Assembly: GCF_900156375.1 (NCBI RefSeq)
Contig: NZ_FTNK01000011.1
Coordinates: 124,001 to 188,000 of the forward strand
Direction of reading: 5' to 3'
DNA length: 64,000 nucleotides
Source of the DNA: Paenibacillus macquariensis
Lineage (GTDB): Bacteria; Bacillota; Bacilli; Paenibacillales; Paenibacillaceae
In this document: one piece after another, positions 17,083 through 25,679 of the stretch
Numbering within the stretch: position 1 is the stretch's first letter
How the letters are laid out: every line of letters begins with the position of its first letter
Notes under the pieces: model-generated
What the model saw: the letters and a program-made list of their open reading frames with translations, nothing else
The model's database searches: none
What the model was told of the DNA's origin: nothing
Made by a program: the position numbers and the translations under genes

Positions 17083-18801
17083 TTAAGCATCCACGCGCGA
17101 CATCACTTCTTGAACCAACTTCGCAATCTGCTCTTCTGCATGATGCAAGGACTCACCACGTACTGCAAAATAAACTTTAATCTTCGGCTCCGTGCCTGAT
17201 GGCCGTAAGCAGAACCACGATCCATCTTCCAGCATGAATTTCAATACATTTTCTTGTGGAAGGCCATTAAGCCCTATTGAATAGTCAAGAACTTCCTTCA
17301 CTTGAACTCCTGCAATCTCAAGCGGAGGCTGACTGCGCCAATCCGTCATTTTCGATTGAATTTGTGCAAGTCCATCCTTGCCTTTCAATGTACGAGATTT
17401 CAATCTTTCTTGGAAATAGCCAAATTGCTCATATAGTTCTTCCAATACGTCATATAACGTCTTGCCTTGACCTTTGTAGTAAGCTCCTGCTTCAGCAATC
17501 AACATAGCGGCAAGGACCGCATCTTTGTCCCGAGCGTAATTTCCGGCTAAGTAACCATAGCTTTCCTCATATCCGAATAAATACGTGTATTCACCTGATT
17601 GTTCATACTGAGTCATTTTTTCACCGATATATTTGAATCCAGTCAAAGTATTAATCACTTCTGCTCCATAATGGCGTGCGATGGATGCGCCCATCTCACT
17701 CGTTACGATTGTCTTGATTACAATACCATTGTCAGGCATCTTACCTGATTCCTTCAATTGGCTTAGCAGATAGTGAATCATAATTGCACCAGATTGATTT
17801 CCAGAAAGAACAACATACTTACCATCTTTATCTTTAACAACCGCGCCCATACGATCACAATCTGGGTCTGTCCCAATCAATATATCTGCATCCAATTCTT
17901 GTCCAAGCTTCATGGCTAGTGTAAATGCTTCCCGCTCTTCGGGATTCGGAGATTTAACCGTTGAGAATTCTGCATCTGGTTGTTCTTGTTCTGGTACGAT
18001 ATGAACATTGGTGAATCCAATGGCTTCAAGTGTCTTTCGTACGGGAATATTTCCTGTACCATGTAACGGTGTATATACAATACGGAAATCTTCACCTAAA
18101 GAGGTACGGATGAGTTCCGAGTTCATACTTTGCTGTGCAACCGTACGTACGAATGCTTCGTCATCTGCTTCACCAAGCCACACCAACAGTCCTTGGGCTT
18201 CTGCTTCCGCTTGAGTTAGCTTCTTCACAGCTGAGAATCCTTCAACCTCTTTAATGTATTGAATGACTTGTTCCGCTTCATGTGGGATGAGCTGTCCGCC
18301 CTCAGCGTTGTACACCTTATAACCATTATACTCTGGTGGATTATGACTTGCAGTGATGACAATTCCACCCGTCGCTCCCAAATCACGTACACTAAATGAA
18401 AGCTGTGGTGTCGTGCGAAGTGAAGGGAACAACTTAGCTACAATCCCATTACCTGCAAGAACAAGAGCTGCTTCCAAAGCAAACTCCGGGGAGAAATGAC
18501 GGGAATCATAAGCAATAACAACAGAAGGTTTACCTTCTGCCTGCCCATAAGATCCAACTATAAATTGTGCAAATCCCTGTGTGGCTTTACCAATCGTATA
18601 GCGGTTCACGCGATTACTACCTGCACCAATGATACCTCTAAGTCCTCCCGTACCAAACTCTAGATCCTTGTAGAAACGATCCTCTAATTCTTGTGGGTCC
18701 TGCTCTAAATTACGAAGTTCCTGCTTGGTGTCCTCATCGATATGAGAATCTTGAAGCCATTGTTCGATGTTATTTATGGACCGTTCACTTAACTGAGACA
18801 T
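17083..18801 (-). CDS. pgcA: Alpha-phosphoglucomutase / phosphomannomutase
   Basis: 572 residues, the size of PgcA-type enzymes that interconvert glucose-6-phosphate and glucose-1-phosphate for UDP-glucose and wall polymers. Phosphoserine loop TASHNPPEYNGYKVY (Ser 152), metal loop GTDPDCDRMG, sugar-binding GYEESYGYLAG, and phosphate-binding CLRPSGTEPKIKVY are all present. RBS AAGGGGG 7 bases before ATG. It stands upstream of the wall-polymer genes with only a 69-base gap to the DUF5693 reading frame, so co-transcription is possible. Complete and apparently functional. Confidence 0.95.
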   Translation of the reverse strand: MSQLSERSINNIEQWLQDSHIDEDTKQELRNLEQDPQELEDRFYKDLEFGTGGLRGIIGAGSNRVNRYTIGKATQGFAQFIVGSYGQAEGKPSVVIAYDSRHFSPEFALEAALVLAGNGIVAKLFPSLRTTPQLSFSVRDLGATGGIVITASHNPPEYNGYKVYNAEGGQLIPHEAEQVIQYIKEVEGFSAVKKLTQAEAEAQGLLVWLGEADDEAFVRTVAQQSMNSELIRTSLGEDFRIVYTPLHGTGNIPVRKTLEAIGFTNVHIVPEQEQPDAEFSTVKSPNPEEREAFTLAMKLGQELDADILIGTDPDCDRMGAVVKDKDGKYVVLSGNQSGAIMIHYLLSQLKESGKMPDNGIVIKTIVTSEMGASIARHYGAEVINTLTGFKYIGEKMTQYEQSGEYTYLFGYEESYGYLAGNYARDKDAVLAAMLIAEAGAYYKGQGKTLYDVLEELYEQFGYFQERLKSRTLKGKDGLAQIQSKMTDWRSQPPLEIAGVQVKEVLDYSIGLNGLPQENVLKFMLEDGSWFCLRPSGTEPKIKVYFAVRGESLHHAEEQIAKLVQEVMSRVDA

Positions 18802-18867
18802 GTAAAGTCCCCCTTCACTTTTATATGAATGAATTCAAATTGGATTACATACAAGGACAACCATCTG

Positions 18868-19299
18868 TTATTTAGGATCTGATAATGCAAACATAATCTC
18901 GCCTTCTGCAACAACCTTACCTTCTACAGTAGCCACTGCCTTACCCTTACCAAAGCTTCCCTTTAATCGAATAATCTCAACTTCTAATCTTAATGTATCT
19001 CCTGGTACGACTTGACCTCGGAAGCGGAAATTATCAAGGCTTGCAAGGAATCCAATCTTCCCTTTGTTACTTTCCACATTCAAAATAGCGACAGCCCCAA
19101 CTTGAGCCAACGCCTCAGTAATGAGAACTCCTGGCATAACAGGATACCCTGGGAAATGTCCCGTAAAGAACGGTTCATTAATGGTCACATTCTTAATCCC
19201 TACCGCACGCTTACCATCCTCAAGTTCAATAATACGGTCAACGAGTAAAAATGGTGGTCTATGCGGAATAATCTCCTGAATCTGATTCACATCTAACAT
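18868..19299 (-). CDS. fabZ: (3R)-hydroxyacyl-ACP dehydratase
   Basis: 143 residues; FabZ dehydrates 3-hydroxyacyl-ACP in fatty-acid elongation. The signature IIPHRPPFLLVDRI and the catalytic pair (His in FTGHFPGYPVMPGV, Glu in LITEALAQVGA) are visible. ATG 19299 is chosen because GGGAG lies 9 bases upstream; a TTG two codons earlier is closer to that site. B. subtilis has fabZ (ywpB) near the mbl-flhO-flhP operon too, so position is conserved. A long hairpin at 19391-19433 lies in its leader. No FapR operator seen. Confidence 0.95.
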   Translation of the reverse strand: MLDVNQIQEIIPHRPPFLLVDRIIELEDGKRAVGIKNVTINEPFFTGHFPGYPVMPGVLITEALAQVGAVAILNVESNKGKIGFLASLDNFRFRGQVVPGDTLRLEVEIIRLKGSFGKGKAVATVEGKVVAEGEIMFALSDPK

Positions 19300-19390
19300 A
19301 ATCAAAAACTCCCTTCGAATAAGCCTAATATGTTACGGTAATACTATGTAATATCCTTCATTTTCTGCAGAACATGGAGGTTCAGATAAG

Positions 19391-19433
19391 GGACTTTCTC
19401 TTTGAGACAATCATTGTCTAATAGAGAGGGTCC
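19391..19433. other. Long imperfect hairpin in the fabZ leader
   Basis: Stem segments GGAC/GTCC, TCTCT/AGAGA and AGACAA/TTGTCT (perfect pairings separated by small bulges) close a 3-base loop. The plus strand continues TTTTG, the minus strand does not have a T run, so it is a poor terminator for the minus-strand genes around it. It could be a leader structure or a repeat remnant. Confidence 0.4.
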
Positions 19434-19487
19434 TTTTGTCCGAATATAAGTAAGAGTCCCCCATCATTATACAGTTATCGAACCTAA

Positions 19488-19520
19488 AAAGAAAACTCCC
19501 ACTTGAACGGAGTTTTCTTT
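19488..19520 (-). terminator. Terminator after the EpuA-like gene
   Basis: AAAGAAAACTCC and GGAGTTTTCTTT form a perfect 12-bp stem with a 9-base loop; on the minus strand the arm ends in TTTTCTTTTTAGG. Confidence 0.8.
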
Positions 19521-19554
19521 AATTTGATCTCATTTCTCATACTACGAACCGCCA

Positions 19555-19758
19555 TTAAGGGGCGAATACAAGATCAAAGACATGTTTCCACGTGTCCCAG
19601 ATGAACACTTCACTCATACTCCGCTTACCCATAACCACGTACCCTACCATCATACCGCCCACTAAGGCTAATAGCAGAAACAACGGAATCATGAACCTTA
19701 GTACAATTCGCCATCTAGGTGTTGGTGACTTCTGTGTTGGCTTACGTTCCTCACTCAT
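19555..19758 (-). CDS. EpuA-like small membrane protein (often labelled RNA polymerase subunit beta)
   Basis: 67 residues: a charged N-terminus (EERKPTQKSPTPRWR), one hydrophobic segment (about 20-40) and a conserved-looking tail (RSMSEVFIWDTWKHVFDLVF). This matches the small EpuA/DUF family next to mbl-flhO-flhP or murA in Bacilli, misnamed in databases because of a fusion with the RNA polymerase beta label. The function is unknown; it is a single-pass membrane protein. ATG 19758 has GGGAGGAG 6 bases upstream, and its start lies 13 bases after the flhP stop, so it is probably in the flhP operon. Confidence 0.75.
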   Translation of the reverse strand: MSEERKPTQKSPTPRWRIVLRFMIPLFLLLALVGGMMVGYVVMGKRSMSEVFIWDTWKHVFDLVFAP

Positions 19759-19771
19759 GATTAGCTCCTCC

Positions 19772-20593
19772 CTACCCTCGCAAATTGTTGGCAAGGCCCA
19801 TCATGGTATCGCTGGAGGTTAATGAACGAGCCATAAGTTGGTATGCCCGTTGAACCTGAACCATATCTGTCATCTCTACCGTTAGGTCCACATTAGATTT
19901 CTCTTGATATCCTGAACGTATAGATACAAGATCCTCAGGCAAGAGTGCCTTCTTCGTCCCAAATACATCATTATTCGTTACACCGTTTGCCAGAACAAAT
20001 TTATTGCCATCCATTTGAACTAACCCTTCAGGTCTTAGAGGTTCAACCACTTGAATCTGACCCGCTTGTACCCTTGGTGCAACACCATTTGAAGTCCATA
20101 CTCTACCCTCGGCATCAATAGCTACTTTCCCAGTAGCTGGCACCTTAATTTGATTATCCGTCCGATCAAGAACTTTGTCCCCAACATTATTCACTAACAC
20201 CATAGAGGTATCATCTGTTGGATCTGGAACAAAGTGAAATGCACCTTCACGCGTATAGGCAATTGTGCCATTGCTCTTTACAGCGAATAACCCGTTGCCC
20301 TCAATCGCAAGATCCGTAGGAACTCCCGTATTTAAAAGCGCTCCTTGCTCCATATTGGTTGATACAGAAGCAAGCTTCACCCCATACCCTAAGTTATATC
20401 CTAGCGGCGTGGCTCTTACTGAACTACGGAAATCTTTGGGATGCTCTTGTACACGAGTCAGAACGTCCTCAAAGGAGTTCTCTTTGCGTTTATATCCATT
20501 CGTATCCATGTTGGCTATGTTATCAGCAATCAGATCGAGTCTCGACTGCATACTATTCATAGATACTGCGGCACTAATCATGGAGTTATTCAT
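19772..20593 (-). CDS. flhP: Flagellar rod/hook-basal-body protein FlhP-like
   Basis: 273 residues of the FlgF/FlgG rod family. N-terminal rod motif MQSRLDLIADNIANMDTNGY and the C-terminal helix VDLTVEMTDMVQVQRAYQLM that packs into the coiled rod; the middle region has AIEGNGLFAVKSNGTIAYTR. These proteins form part of the flagellar drive shaft after export by the type III apparatus. Order mbl-flhO-flhP is that of B. subtilis, hence the name. GAGGAGG 11 bases before ATG. The gap to flhO is 42 bases; no terminator in between. Confidence 0.9.
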   Translation of the reverse strand: MNNSMISAAVSMNSMQSRLDLIADNIANMDTNGYKRKENSFEDVLTRVQEHPKDFRSSVRATPLGYNLGYGVKLASVSTNMEQGALLNTGVPTDLAIEGNGLFAVKSNGTIAYTREGAFHFVPDPTDDTSMVLVNNVGDKVLDRTDNQIKVPATGKVAIDAEGRVWTSNGVAPRVQAGQIQVVEPLRPEGLVQMDGNKFVLANGVTNNDVFGTKKALLPEDLVSIRSGYQEKSNVDLTVEMTDMVQVQRAYQLMARSLTSSDTMMGLANNLRG

Positions 20594-20635
20594 TCTAGTC
20601 TAACCTCCTCAAGTACAAATTACTTCATAAGCTTA

Positions 20636-21520
20636 TTATACTCTACCGATCTCATTCACAGCCTTATCCAAGCTTCTATCATAATATTGAATAACCTTCT
20701 GATTCGATTCGTAGGCCCGTGCGGCTAAGTTCATATCCACCATAGCTTGTGTAGAGTTCACGTTGGATCTCTCCAAATAACCTTGACGCACATCCATATT
20801 ATCACCCAATGCGCGTAATCGAACACCAGCAGCATCTGCATTATCTATACGAAACACACCATTACCTTCTCGTACCATTTCATAGGGCTGGCTTACAACG
20901 CTTATCGCTAATGAAGTGCCCGTAGGCATCCCTGTCGTCGTATTGATGATACGACCTTGTCCATCCACTTTAAGATTGTCGATAGACCCATTTATTTGGA
21001 TAGGTTGATTGTTCGCGCCTAATACTTGGAACCCCGTTGAAGACAACAAGAAACCATCGGCATTCACTTTGAAATTGCCATCACGTGTATATCTAACCTG
21101 CCCCTGGTCGTCCTGTACAGTAAAGAAGGACTGCGGTTGGTACATCGTATTTCCATCTGCGTCCACATATTTACCATTTGCATCAAATGGAATCGGTTGG
21201 CCCGTAGCTGGATCATTTACGATTAGATCTGATTGAATTGCAAAATCAGTCGACTTATTAGTCTCGGTAACATCACCTTGTGAGAACATGGAGAGACTCT
21301 CCTCCATAAATACACCTGTATTAAGCTTGCCTACCTTACGATCATTATTATTCGGATCTCCGCCCGTAACAGAAATGAGTACCTCAGGAAATGAGCGGGC
21401 TACACTATCAACCTGTTTGTATCCCGTGGTATTGATATTAGCAATATTCTGCGTCACAGTATCATGGCGACGTTGTTGCGTTATCATTCCGGATGCAGCC
21501 GTATATAACCCTCTTAGCAT
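20636..21520 (-). CDS. flhO: Flagellar rod/hook-basal-body protein FlhO-like
   Basis: 294 residues, FlgF/FlgG family: MLRGLYTAASGMITQQRRHD then VTQNIANINTTGYKQ at the N-terminus, and the C-terminal VNSTQAMVDMNLAARAYESN helix. ATG 21520 is preceded by AAAGGGGG and matches the family start; a longer frame adds eight residues without support. It is a paralogue of flhP, about 20 residues longer, and both sit directly downstream of mbl, the B. subtilis arrangement. Acts in the flagellar rod. Confidence 0.9.
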   Translation of the reverse strand: MLRGLYTAASGMITQQRRHDTVTQNIANINTTGYKQVDSVARSFPEVLISVTGGDPNNNDRKVGKLNTGVFMEESLSMFSQGDVTETNKSTDFAIQSDLIVNDPATGQPIPFDANGKYVDADGNTMYQPQSFFTVQDDQGQVRYTRDGNFKVNADGFLLSSTGFQVLGANNQPIQINGSIDNLKVDGQGRIINTTTGMPTGTSLAISVVSQPYEMVREGNGVFRIDNADAAGVRLRALGDNMDVRQGYLERSNVNSTQAMVDMNLAARAYESNQKVIQYYDRSLDKAVNEIGRV

Positions 21521-21594
21521 AAAGGAAATCCCCCTTTCCAGCATCTATCGTTACTACCTAGATTTATTAATCTTCTAAGTTATATATCGGCGGA

Positions 21595-22593
21595 TTAGAA
21601 CCTTTTCTTAATCACTTTATCTAAATTGTCCAGCATGATGCCAGTCCCTTTGACAACACAGTGCATCGGGTCCTCCGCTACCAGTACAGGAACACGTAAT
21701 TCATCAGACAATAATTCATCCAGTCCGTTCAATAATGCTCCTCCCCCGGTCAAGATTACCCCTCTGTCTATAATATCTGCCGACAACTCTGGCGGTGTAC
21801 GTTCTAGTACAGATTTAGCTGCTAAAACAATAGAGGAAATCGGATCCCATAACGCTTCTTGTACTTCGCCAGATGATACGGTAACCGTTAGAGGGAGTCC
21901 AGATACCATATCTCTTCCACGGATATCCATCTCTGCCTTACGGCCACTTGGGCGTACAGTTCCGATATTCACCTTGATGTCTTCTGCCGTACGTTCTCCA
22001 ATAAGCAATTTATATTTAGTCTTTATGTACTTAATAATAGCTTCATCGAACTTGTCCCCCGCTACTTTAAGAGAAGATGCGGTAACGACATCTCCCATAG
22101 AAATAACAGCAACATCCGTCGTTCCGCCGCCAATATCGATAACCATGTTACCACTCGGCTCATATATATTCATCCCGGCACCAATGGCTGCCGCTTTAGG
22201 TTCTTCTTCTAGATATACTTCTTTAGCTCCGCTTCGTTCAGCTGCTTCACGAATAGACTTCTGTTCTACGGAAGTAATGTTGGTTGGTGCGCAAATGAGG
22301 ATACGAGGGCGACTATACCAAGTACGTCCCCCCACGCGGTCGATAAAATATTTAAGCATCATTTCAGTTACTTCGAAATCAGCAATAACCCCATCACGCA
22401 ACGGACGAATCGCTACTATATTGCCCGGAGTACGCCCAATCATACGACGTGCATCTTCCCCGACAGCAAGAACTTTCTTGGTATCCCTTTCAATCGTCAC
22501 AACTGAAGGTTCGTTTAATACCACACCCCTCCCTTTGACGTAAATGAGCACATTCGCCGTGCCGAGATCTATTCCAATATCCTTGCTTAACAT
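21595..22593 (-). CDS. mbl: MreB-family actin homologue Mbl
   Basis: 332 residues. Actin-like cytoskeletal protein that guides lateral wall synthesis beneath the membrane. Motifs: phosphate-1 GIDLGTANVLIYVKG, IGRTPGNIVAIRPL, phosphate-2 MVIDIGGGTTDVAVIS, adenosine motif GVILTGGGALLNGLDELL. Synteny (spoIIID upstream, flhO-flhP downstream) argues for Mbl rather than MreB, which normally sits by mreC. Two adjacent ATG (22593, 22596) follow GGGGG; I give 22593 (MLSKDIG), the form usual for Mbl. Full length. Confidence 0.95.
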   Translation of the reverse strand: MLSKDIGIDLGTANVLIYVKGRGVVLNEPSVVTIERDTKKVLAVGEDARRMIGRTPGNIVAIRPLRDGVIADFEVTEMMLKYFIDRVGGRTWYSRPRILICAPTNITSVEQKSIREAAERSGAKEVYLEEEPKAAAIGAGMNIYEPSGNMVIDIGGGTTDVAVISMGDVVTASSLKVAGDKFDEAIIKYIKTKYKLLIGERTAEDIKVNIGTVRPSGRKAEMDIRGRDMVSGLPLTVTVSSGEVQEALWDPISSIVLAAKSVLERTPPELSADIIDRGVILTGGGALLNGLDELLSDELRVPVLVAEDPMHCVVKGTGIMLDNLDKVIKKRF

Positions 22594-22715
22594 CATGAAG
22601 AGCCCCCAAAGTGTTATTTTATGGTAAGAGACACTATTCGACCCTATACCATCTTTTAACATATCATACTTCAGGGGATGGATTCAACGGGGAAATATCC
22701 GTGTCTAACTACATT

Positions 22716-23003
22716 TTACGATTTTCCTGTACCGACTGCCTCTCTTTTTTTGTTATTCGTTTTCTTATACTTAATTTTGGTGGCTTCGCCTCCCCTAAGA
22801 TGGCGGATTGATTTGTGGTATTCGAGAATGTGCTTCACTTGATCAGCTAGATCGGGATTGATCTCGGGCAGTCGTTCGGTTAAATCTTTGTGCACCGTAC
22901 TCTTCGATACGCCAAATTCCTTCGCAATGGTTCGGACCGTCTGCCTAGTCTCCACGATACAACGACCAATTTTGATCGTCCGCTCCTTAATGTAATCGTG
23001 CAC
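22716..23003 (-). CDS. spoIIID: Sporulation transcription factor SpoIIID
   Basis: 95 residues. Mother-cell regulator that switches many sigma-E genes on or off. The helix-turn-helix TVRTIAKEFGVSKSTVHKDL (about 22-41) and the following basic helix region (IRHLRGGEATKIKYKK) are characteristic. Starts at GTG 23003 with GGGAGG upstream; the sequence MHDYIKERTIKIG fits the family N-terminus. It is upstream of mbl, as in Bacillus. The C-terminal 15 residues are lysine-rich and somewhat longer than usual. Confidence 0.95.
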   Translation of the reverse strand: MHDYIKERTIKIGRCIVETRQTVRTIAKEFGVSKSTVHKDLTERLPEINPDLADQVKHILEYHKSIRHLRGGEATKIKYKKTNNKKREAVGTGKS

Positions 23004-23144
23004 GCCCCCGCCTCCCTACTGTGGATAGTTTGGTACATTATATGAGGGGCGTGCCTATATATTCGCAGTTTAAATGCTTGACAAGCTTGGTCATGCTCAT
23101 TTATTTTGTGGACATGTTATTTATGATGTCATTTCAAATCAACA

Positions 23145-23170
23145 AAAAGACAGGGTTTCCCCTGTCTTTT
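23145..23170 (-). terminator. Terminator after spoIIQ
   Basis: AAAAGACAGG and CCTGTCTTTT form a perfect 10-bp stem; on the minus strand it ends with TTTTTG, about 50 bases past the spoIIQ stop. Confidence 0.85.
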
Positions 23171-23219
23171 CCACTTAATTCACCATTTCTTTGAGCACAC
23201 CAGAGCAAAATTTCTTTAT

Positions 23220-23957
23220 TTATTTCACAGGAAGTAATTCTGCAGGATTGACCAATACATCGTTGTCGTATACTTCGAAGTGTACGTGGTTACCGAGACT
23301 ACTCTCCATTTCACTACGTCCAGCTGTTGCAATCGTAGCTCCTTGAGTTACTTCTTCGCCAAGCTTCACTTTGGTATCCGTCAGACTTTGATACACTGTC
23401 TTCAAGTTACTTGCATGCGTGACTTCCACCACGTTACCCATCAATGGGTGTTTCTCTACACGAGTGACTTTCCCACTTAGAGCTGCTTTAACTTCAAACG
23501 GTTTATCATCCTCACGAGCTAGATCTAACCCAGTGTTCGTTACAAAGGTATCCTTGTATTGAACCATCGCTTCCTGATGATTCTCATCGGAACCCTTTGG
23601 ATCATAGAACGGTTTTACAACATTTACTTCTTTGGCATTACTTACGGGCCATGCAATAGTCTCTGCCTTAGCAATCACTTCTAGCGCGTCCGGGTCCAAC
23701 TTGTTTATACCAACTTCAGTATCCTTTGATGCAAGACTTTCAGATACTGTAGTAGGGTCTGAGTTAAGTGCTTTCTGACTGGAATCCTGATAGACCCACA
23801 CTAAAGTTAGTATAATTGCGACTGCTGCCATATAGACTGCTGGGTAAACCCAACGTTTTGACAACAACCTTTTCCATGAAGATGGCTTGTTAACAGGCCC
23901 TCCTTTTAATGGTTTAGGAGTTTCTCCATTCGATTGATTTTTGTTTTGTTCATTCAT
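23220..23957 (-). CDS. spoIIQ: SpoIIQ, LytM/M23-domain engulfment protein
   Basis: 245 residues: cytoplasmic N-terminus (about 1-35), one membrane segment (about 43-62, VYPAVYMAAVAIILTLVWV), and a C-terminal M23/LytM domain (about 130-240). Made in the forespore; with SpoIIIAH it bridges the two membranes during engulfment. The HxH metal pair is present (GNHVHFEV), but the first metal-ligand position reads NTGLD instead of HTGLD, so the domain is probably inactive, as in B. subtilis SpoIIQ. ATG 23957 has GAGGTG 7 bases upstream. It lies between spoIID and spoIIID, a conserved order. Confidence 0.92.
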   Translation of the reverse strand: MNEQNKNQSNGETPKPLKGGPVNKPSSWKRLLSKRWVYPAVYMAAVAIILTLVWVYQDSSQKALNSDPTTVSESLASKDTEVGINKLDPDALEVIAKAETIAWPVSNAKEVNVVKPFYDPKGSDENHQEAMVQYKDTFVTNTGLDLAREDDKPFEVKAALSGKVTRVEKHPLMGNVVEVTHASNLKTVYQSLTDTKVKLGEEVTQGATIATAGRSEMESSLGNHVHFEVYDNDVLVNPAELLPVK

Positions 23958-24016
23958 AGTTATCACCTCAGTAATCATTGTTACCGAGACGAACTCTTTT
24001 ATACCTTTTCTTTATA

Positions 24017-25480
24017 TTATTTTTTTGCGAGTAGTTTAGTAACTTGTTGAAAGTCTATCCCTGTATAATAGTGTTTGAGAATTTGAGTAGCTGTATATCC
24101 TTCCTTGGCCATCCCATTCGCACCCCATTGACTCATCCCTACACCGTGGCCGTAACCGTAGGTGGTAAAGACAATATCATTCCCTGAATCTGCCCAAGAG
24201 AACTCGCTTGAACGTAACCCAAGCTTCTCTCGAACTTCCCGACCGCTAAAGATAACACCACCAATATTTAATTCTTTAATCCGATGACCTTCTGTTGTTG
24301 AAAGAATATGAATGAGAGAGTTGAGAGAAGAACTAGCATTCTTTATTGTTGGTATAGCGATATTTGATAGTCCTAAGTCACTTAGAAATTGCTTCTTACT
24401 TATCGTGAGCGTCTCTTTATAACCTGGAGCTATTTCCTTATCCCAAGGGCTCGATACACTACGCAAGTAAGGAATCGACGTCTTCCAGTAATCTTCTGAA
24501 TTCTCAGTATATCCATTACTAGTAGAGAAAAAAGATGCAGTGATCGGCTTCCCTTTATACGTCATAACAATATTGCGACTATCCTGCACGGCACGCTGCA
24601 ATTTAGCTAATTCGATTGACTTCCCATTATTCTTCCACTCTTTCTCTAGTACTTCTTTAGATATATAAGCTTGATGAGCAACCGTATCCGTTACATCCGC
24701 GCCTTCTATGGGAACGCCACTCTTATCTTTAGCTAATAGTCGTTGCACAATAAATGTTCGAGCAGCAATGGCCTGAGCTGTAAGTGCGCTACTCTCAAAT
24801 TCCGCTGGCATCTCTGCTGCGACAACGCCGATCACGTAGTCTTCAAGTGGAAGTGTCTCTATTTGACCAAGCTTGGACAAATAAACAGATACCTGAGGTT
24901 CTTCCTCCGCTACCGACGAAGGTAATGGAGATGGTACAACTATCGGTTGCCCCGGTGTCGGAAGGGGCGCAGGCTGATGGCGTAATAACACCACTAACGC
25001 CGGTAACAGGAGTGCGAGCACAAGTAACCCCGCCATAGCCCAAATTGCGGTGGGTACACGTCGCTTAGACGGCTTGATAGGGCGCCTTCGGATCCGCCAA
25101 CCGAAAACAAGACGCTTGTTACGCACGTTGAATCGAGCTACATTGGACGCTACCTTGTCTGTCGTTGTTTCGAGTTCACCCTGATCCTCGAGGTGTTGTT
25201 CATGCCCTTGAGGATAATCTTGCCTAGGTGTTGTCGATATCCGTGTATCTTCCATTGGAGCTCGATATGGATGTTCATTTATAAGCATGCTTTCCTTTGA
25301 AGAGCCTTTATGAGGTTGCTCTGGTGTATTACGCGAAGGAGGTCTCATAGGTGGCTCAGTTAGTTTAGGTGGCACTAAGGAGAGGTGATCATGTGAAGCC
25401 GATGGCGTCACTTCTTGGGGCAACCTCTCTTTACGTAATGGCTCTATCGAAATTTTTATTTGCTGACGCGGATCCTTCAT
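24017..25480 (-). CDS. spoIID: SpoIID lytic transglycosylase, long N-terminal extension
   Basis: 487 residues. SpoIID cleaves denuded glycan at the engulfing membrane together with SpoIIM and SpoIIP. The SpoIID domain spans about 200-480: LPLEDYVIGVVAAEMPAEFE (with the catalytic Glu of AAEMP), ALTAQAIAARTFIVQ, FFSTSNGYTENSEDYW and the C-terminal GYGHGVGMSQWGANGMAKEG. Most SpoIID proteins are about 340 residues with a membrane segment near the start. Here the segment is at about 145-167, preceded by a 140-residue polar, Pro/Arg-rich cytoplasmic region. ATG 25480 follows GGAGGG by 9 bases. Expected to be under sigma-E, not verified. Confidence 0.92.
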   Translation of the reverse strand: MKDPRQQIKISIEPLRKERLPQEVTPSASHDHLSLVPPKLTEPPMRPPSRNTPEQPHKGSSKESMLINEHPYRAPMEDTRISTTPRQDYPQGHEQHLEDQGELETTTDKVASNVARFNVRNKRLVFGWRIRRRPIKPSKRRVPTAIWAMAGLLVLALLLPALVVLLRHQPAPLPTPGQPIVVPSPLPSSVAEEEPQVSVYLSKLGQIETLPLEDYVIGVVAAEMPAEFESSALTAQAIAARTFIVQRLLAKDKSGVPIEGADVTDTVAHQAYISKEVLEKEWKNNGKSIELAKLQRAVQDSRNIVMTYKGKPITASFFSTSNGYTENSEDYWKTSIPYLRSVSSPWDKEIAPGYKETLTISKKQFLSDLGLSNIAIPTIKNASSSLNSLIHILSTTEGHRIKELNIGGVIFSGREVREKLGLRSSEFSWADSGNDIVFTTYGYGHGVGMSQWGANGMAKEGYTATQILKHYYTGIDFQQVTKLLAKK

Positions 25481-25611
25481 AATACGGTACCCTCCATTCA
25501 CTCACATCACATGTCTATGATTTTCTGTTCTATCTACCTTATACTTATGAATTTGGAAGATATGATAGAACCATTTTGAGAGAGAAAGAGATTTACGATT
25601 ACAACGCAAAA

Positions 25612-25651
25612 AAACCAAAAAACCAAGCCTTAAAGGCTCGATTTTTGGTTT
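25612..25651 (-). terminator. Terminator after murA
   Basis: A long stem (AAACCAAAAATCGAGCCTT with AAGGCTTGGTTTTTTGGTTT on the minus strand) ends in TTTTTTT before GCG. Confidence 0.85.
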
Positions 25652-25679
25652 AGTAATCTTTATACGAATTCCTAATATA

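Noticed and set aside
21626..22543. 305-residue plus-strand frame opposite mbl
   Set aside because: Antisense shadow of a highly conserved actin homologue; long only because of codon bias.
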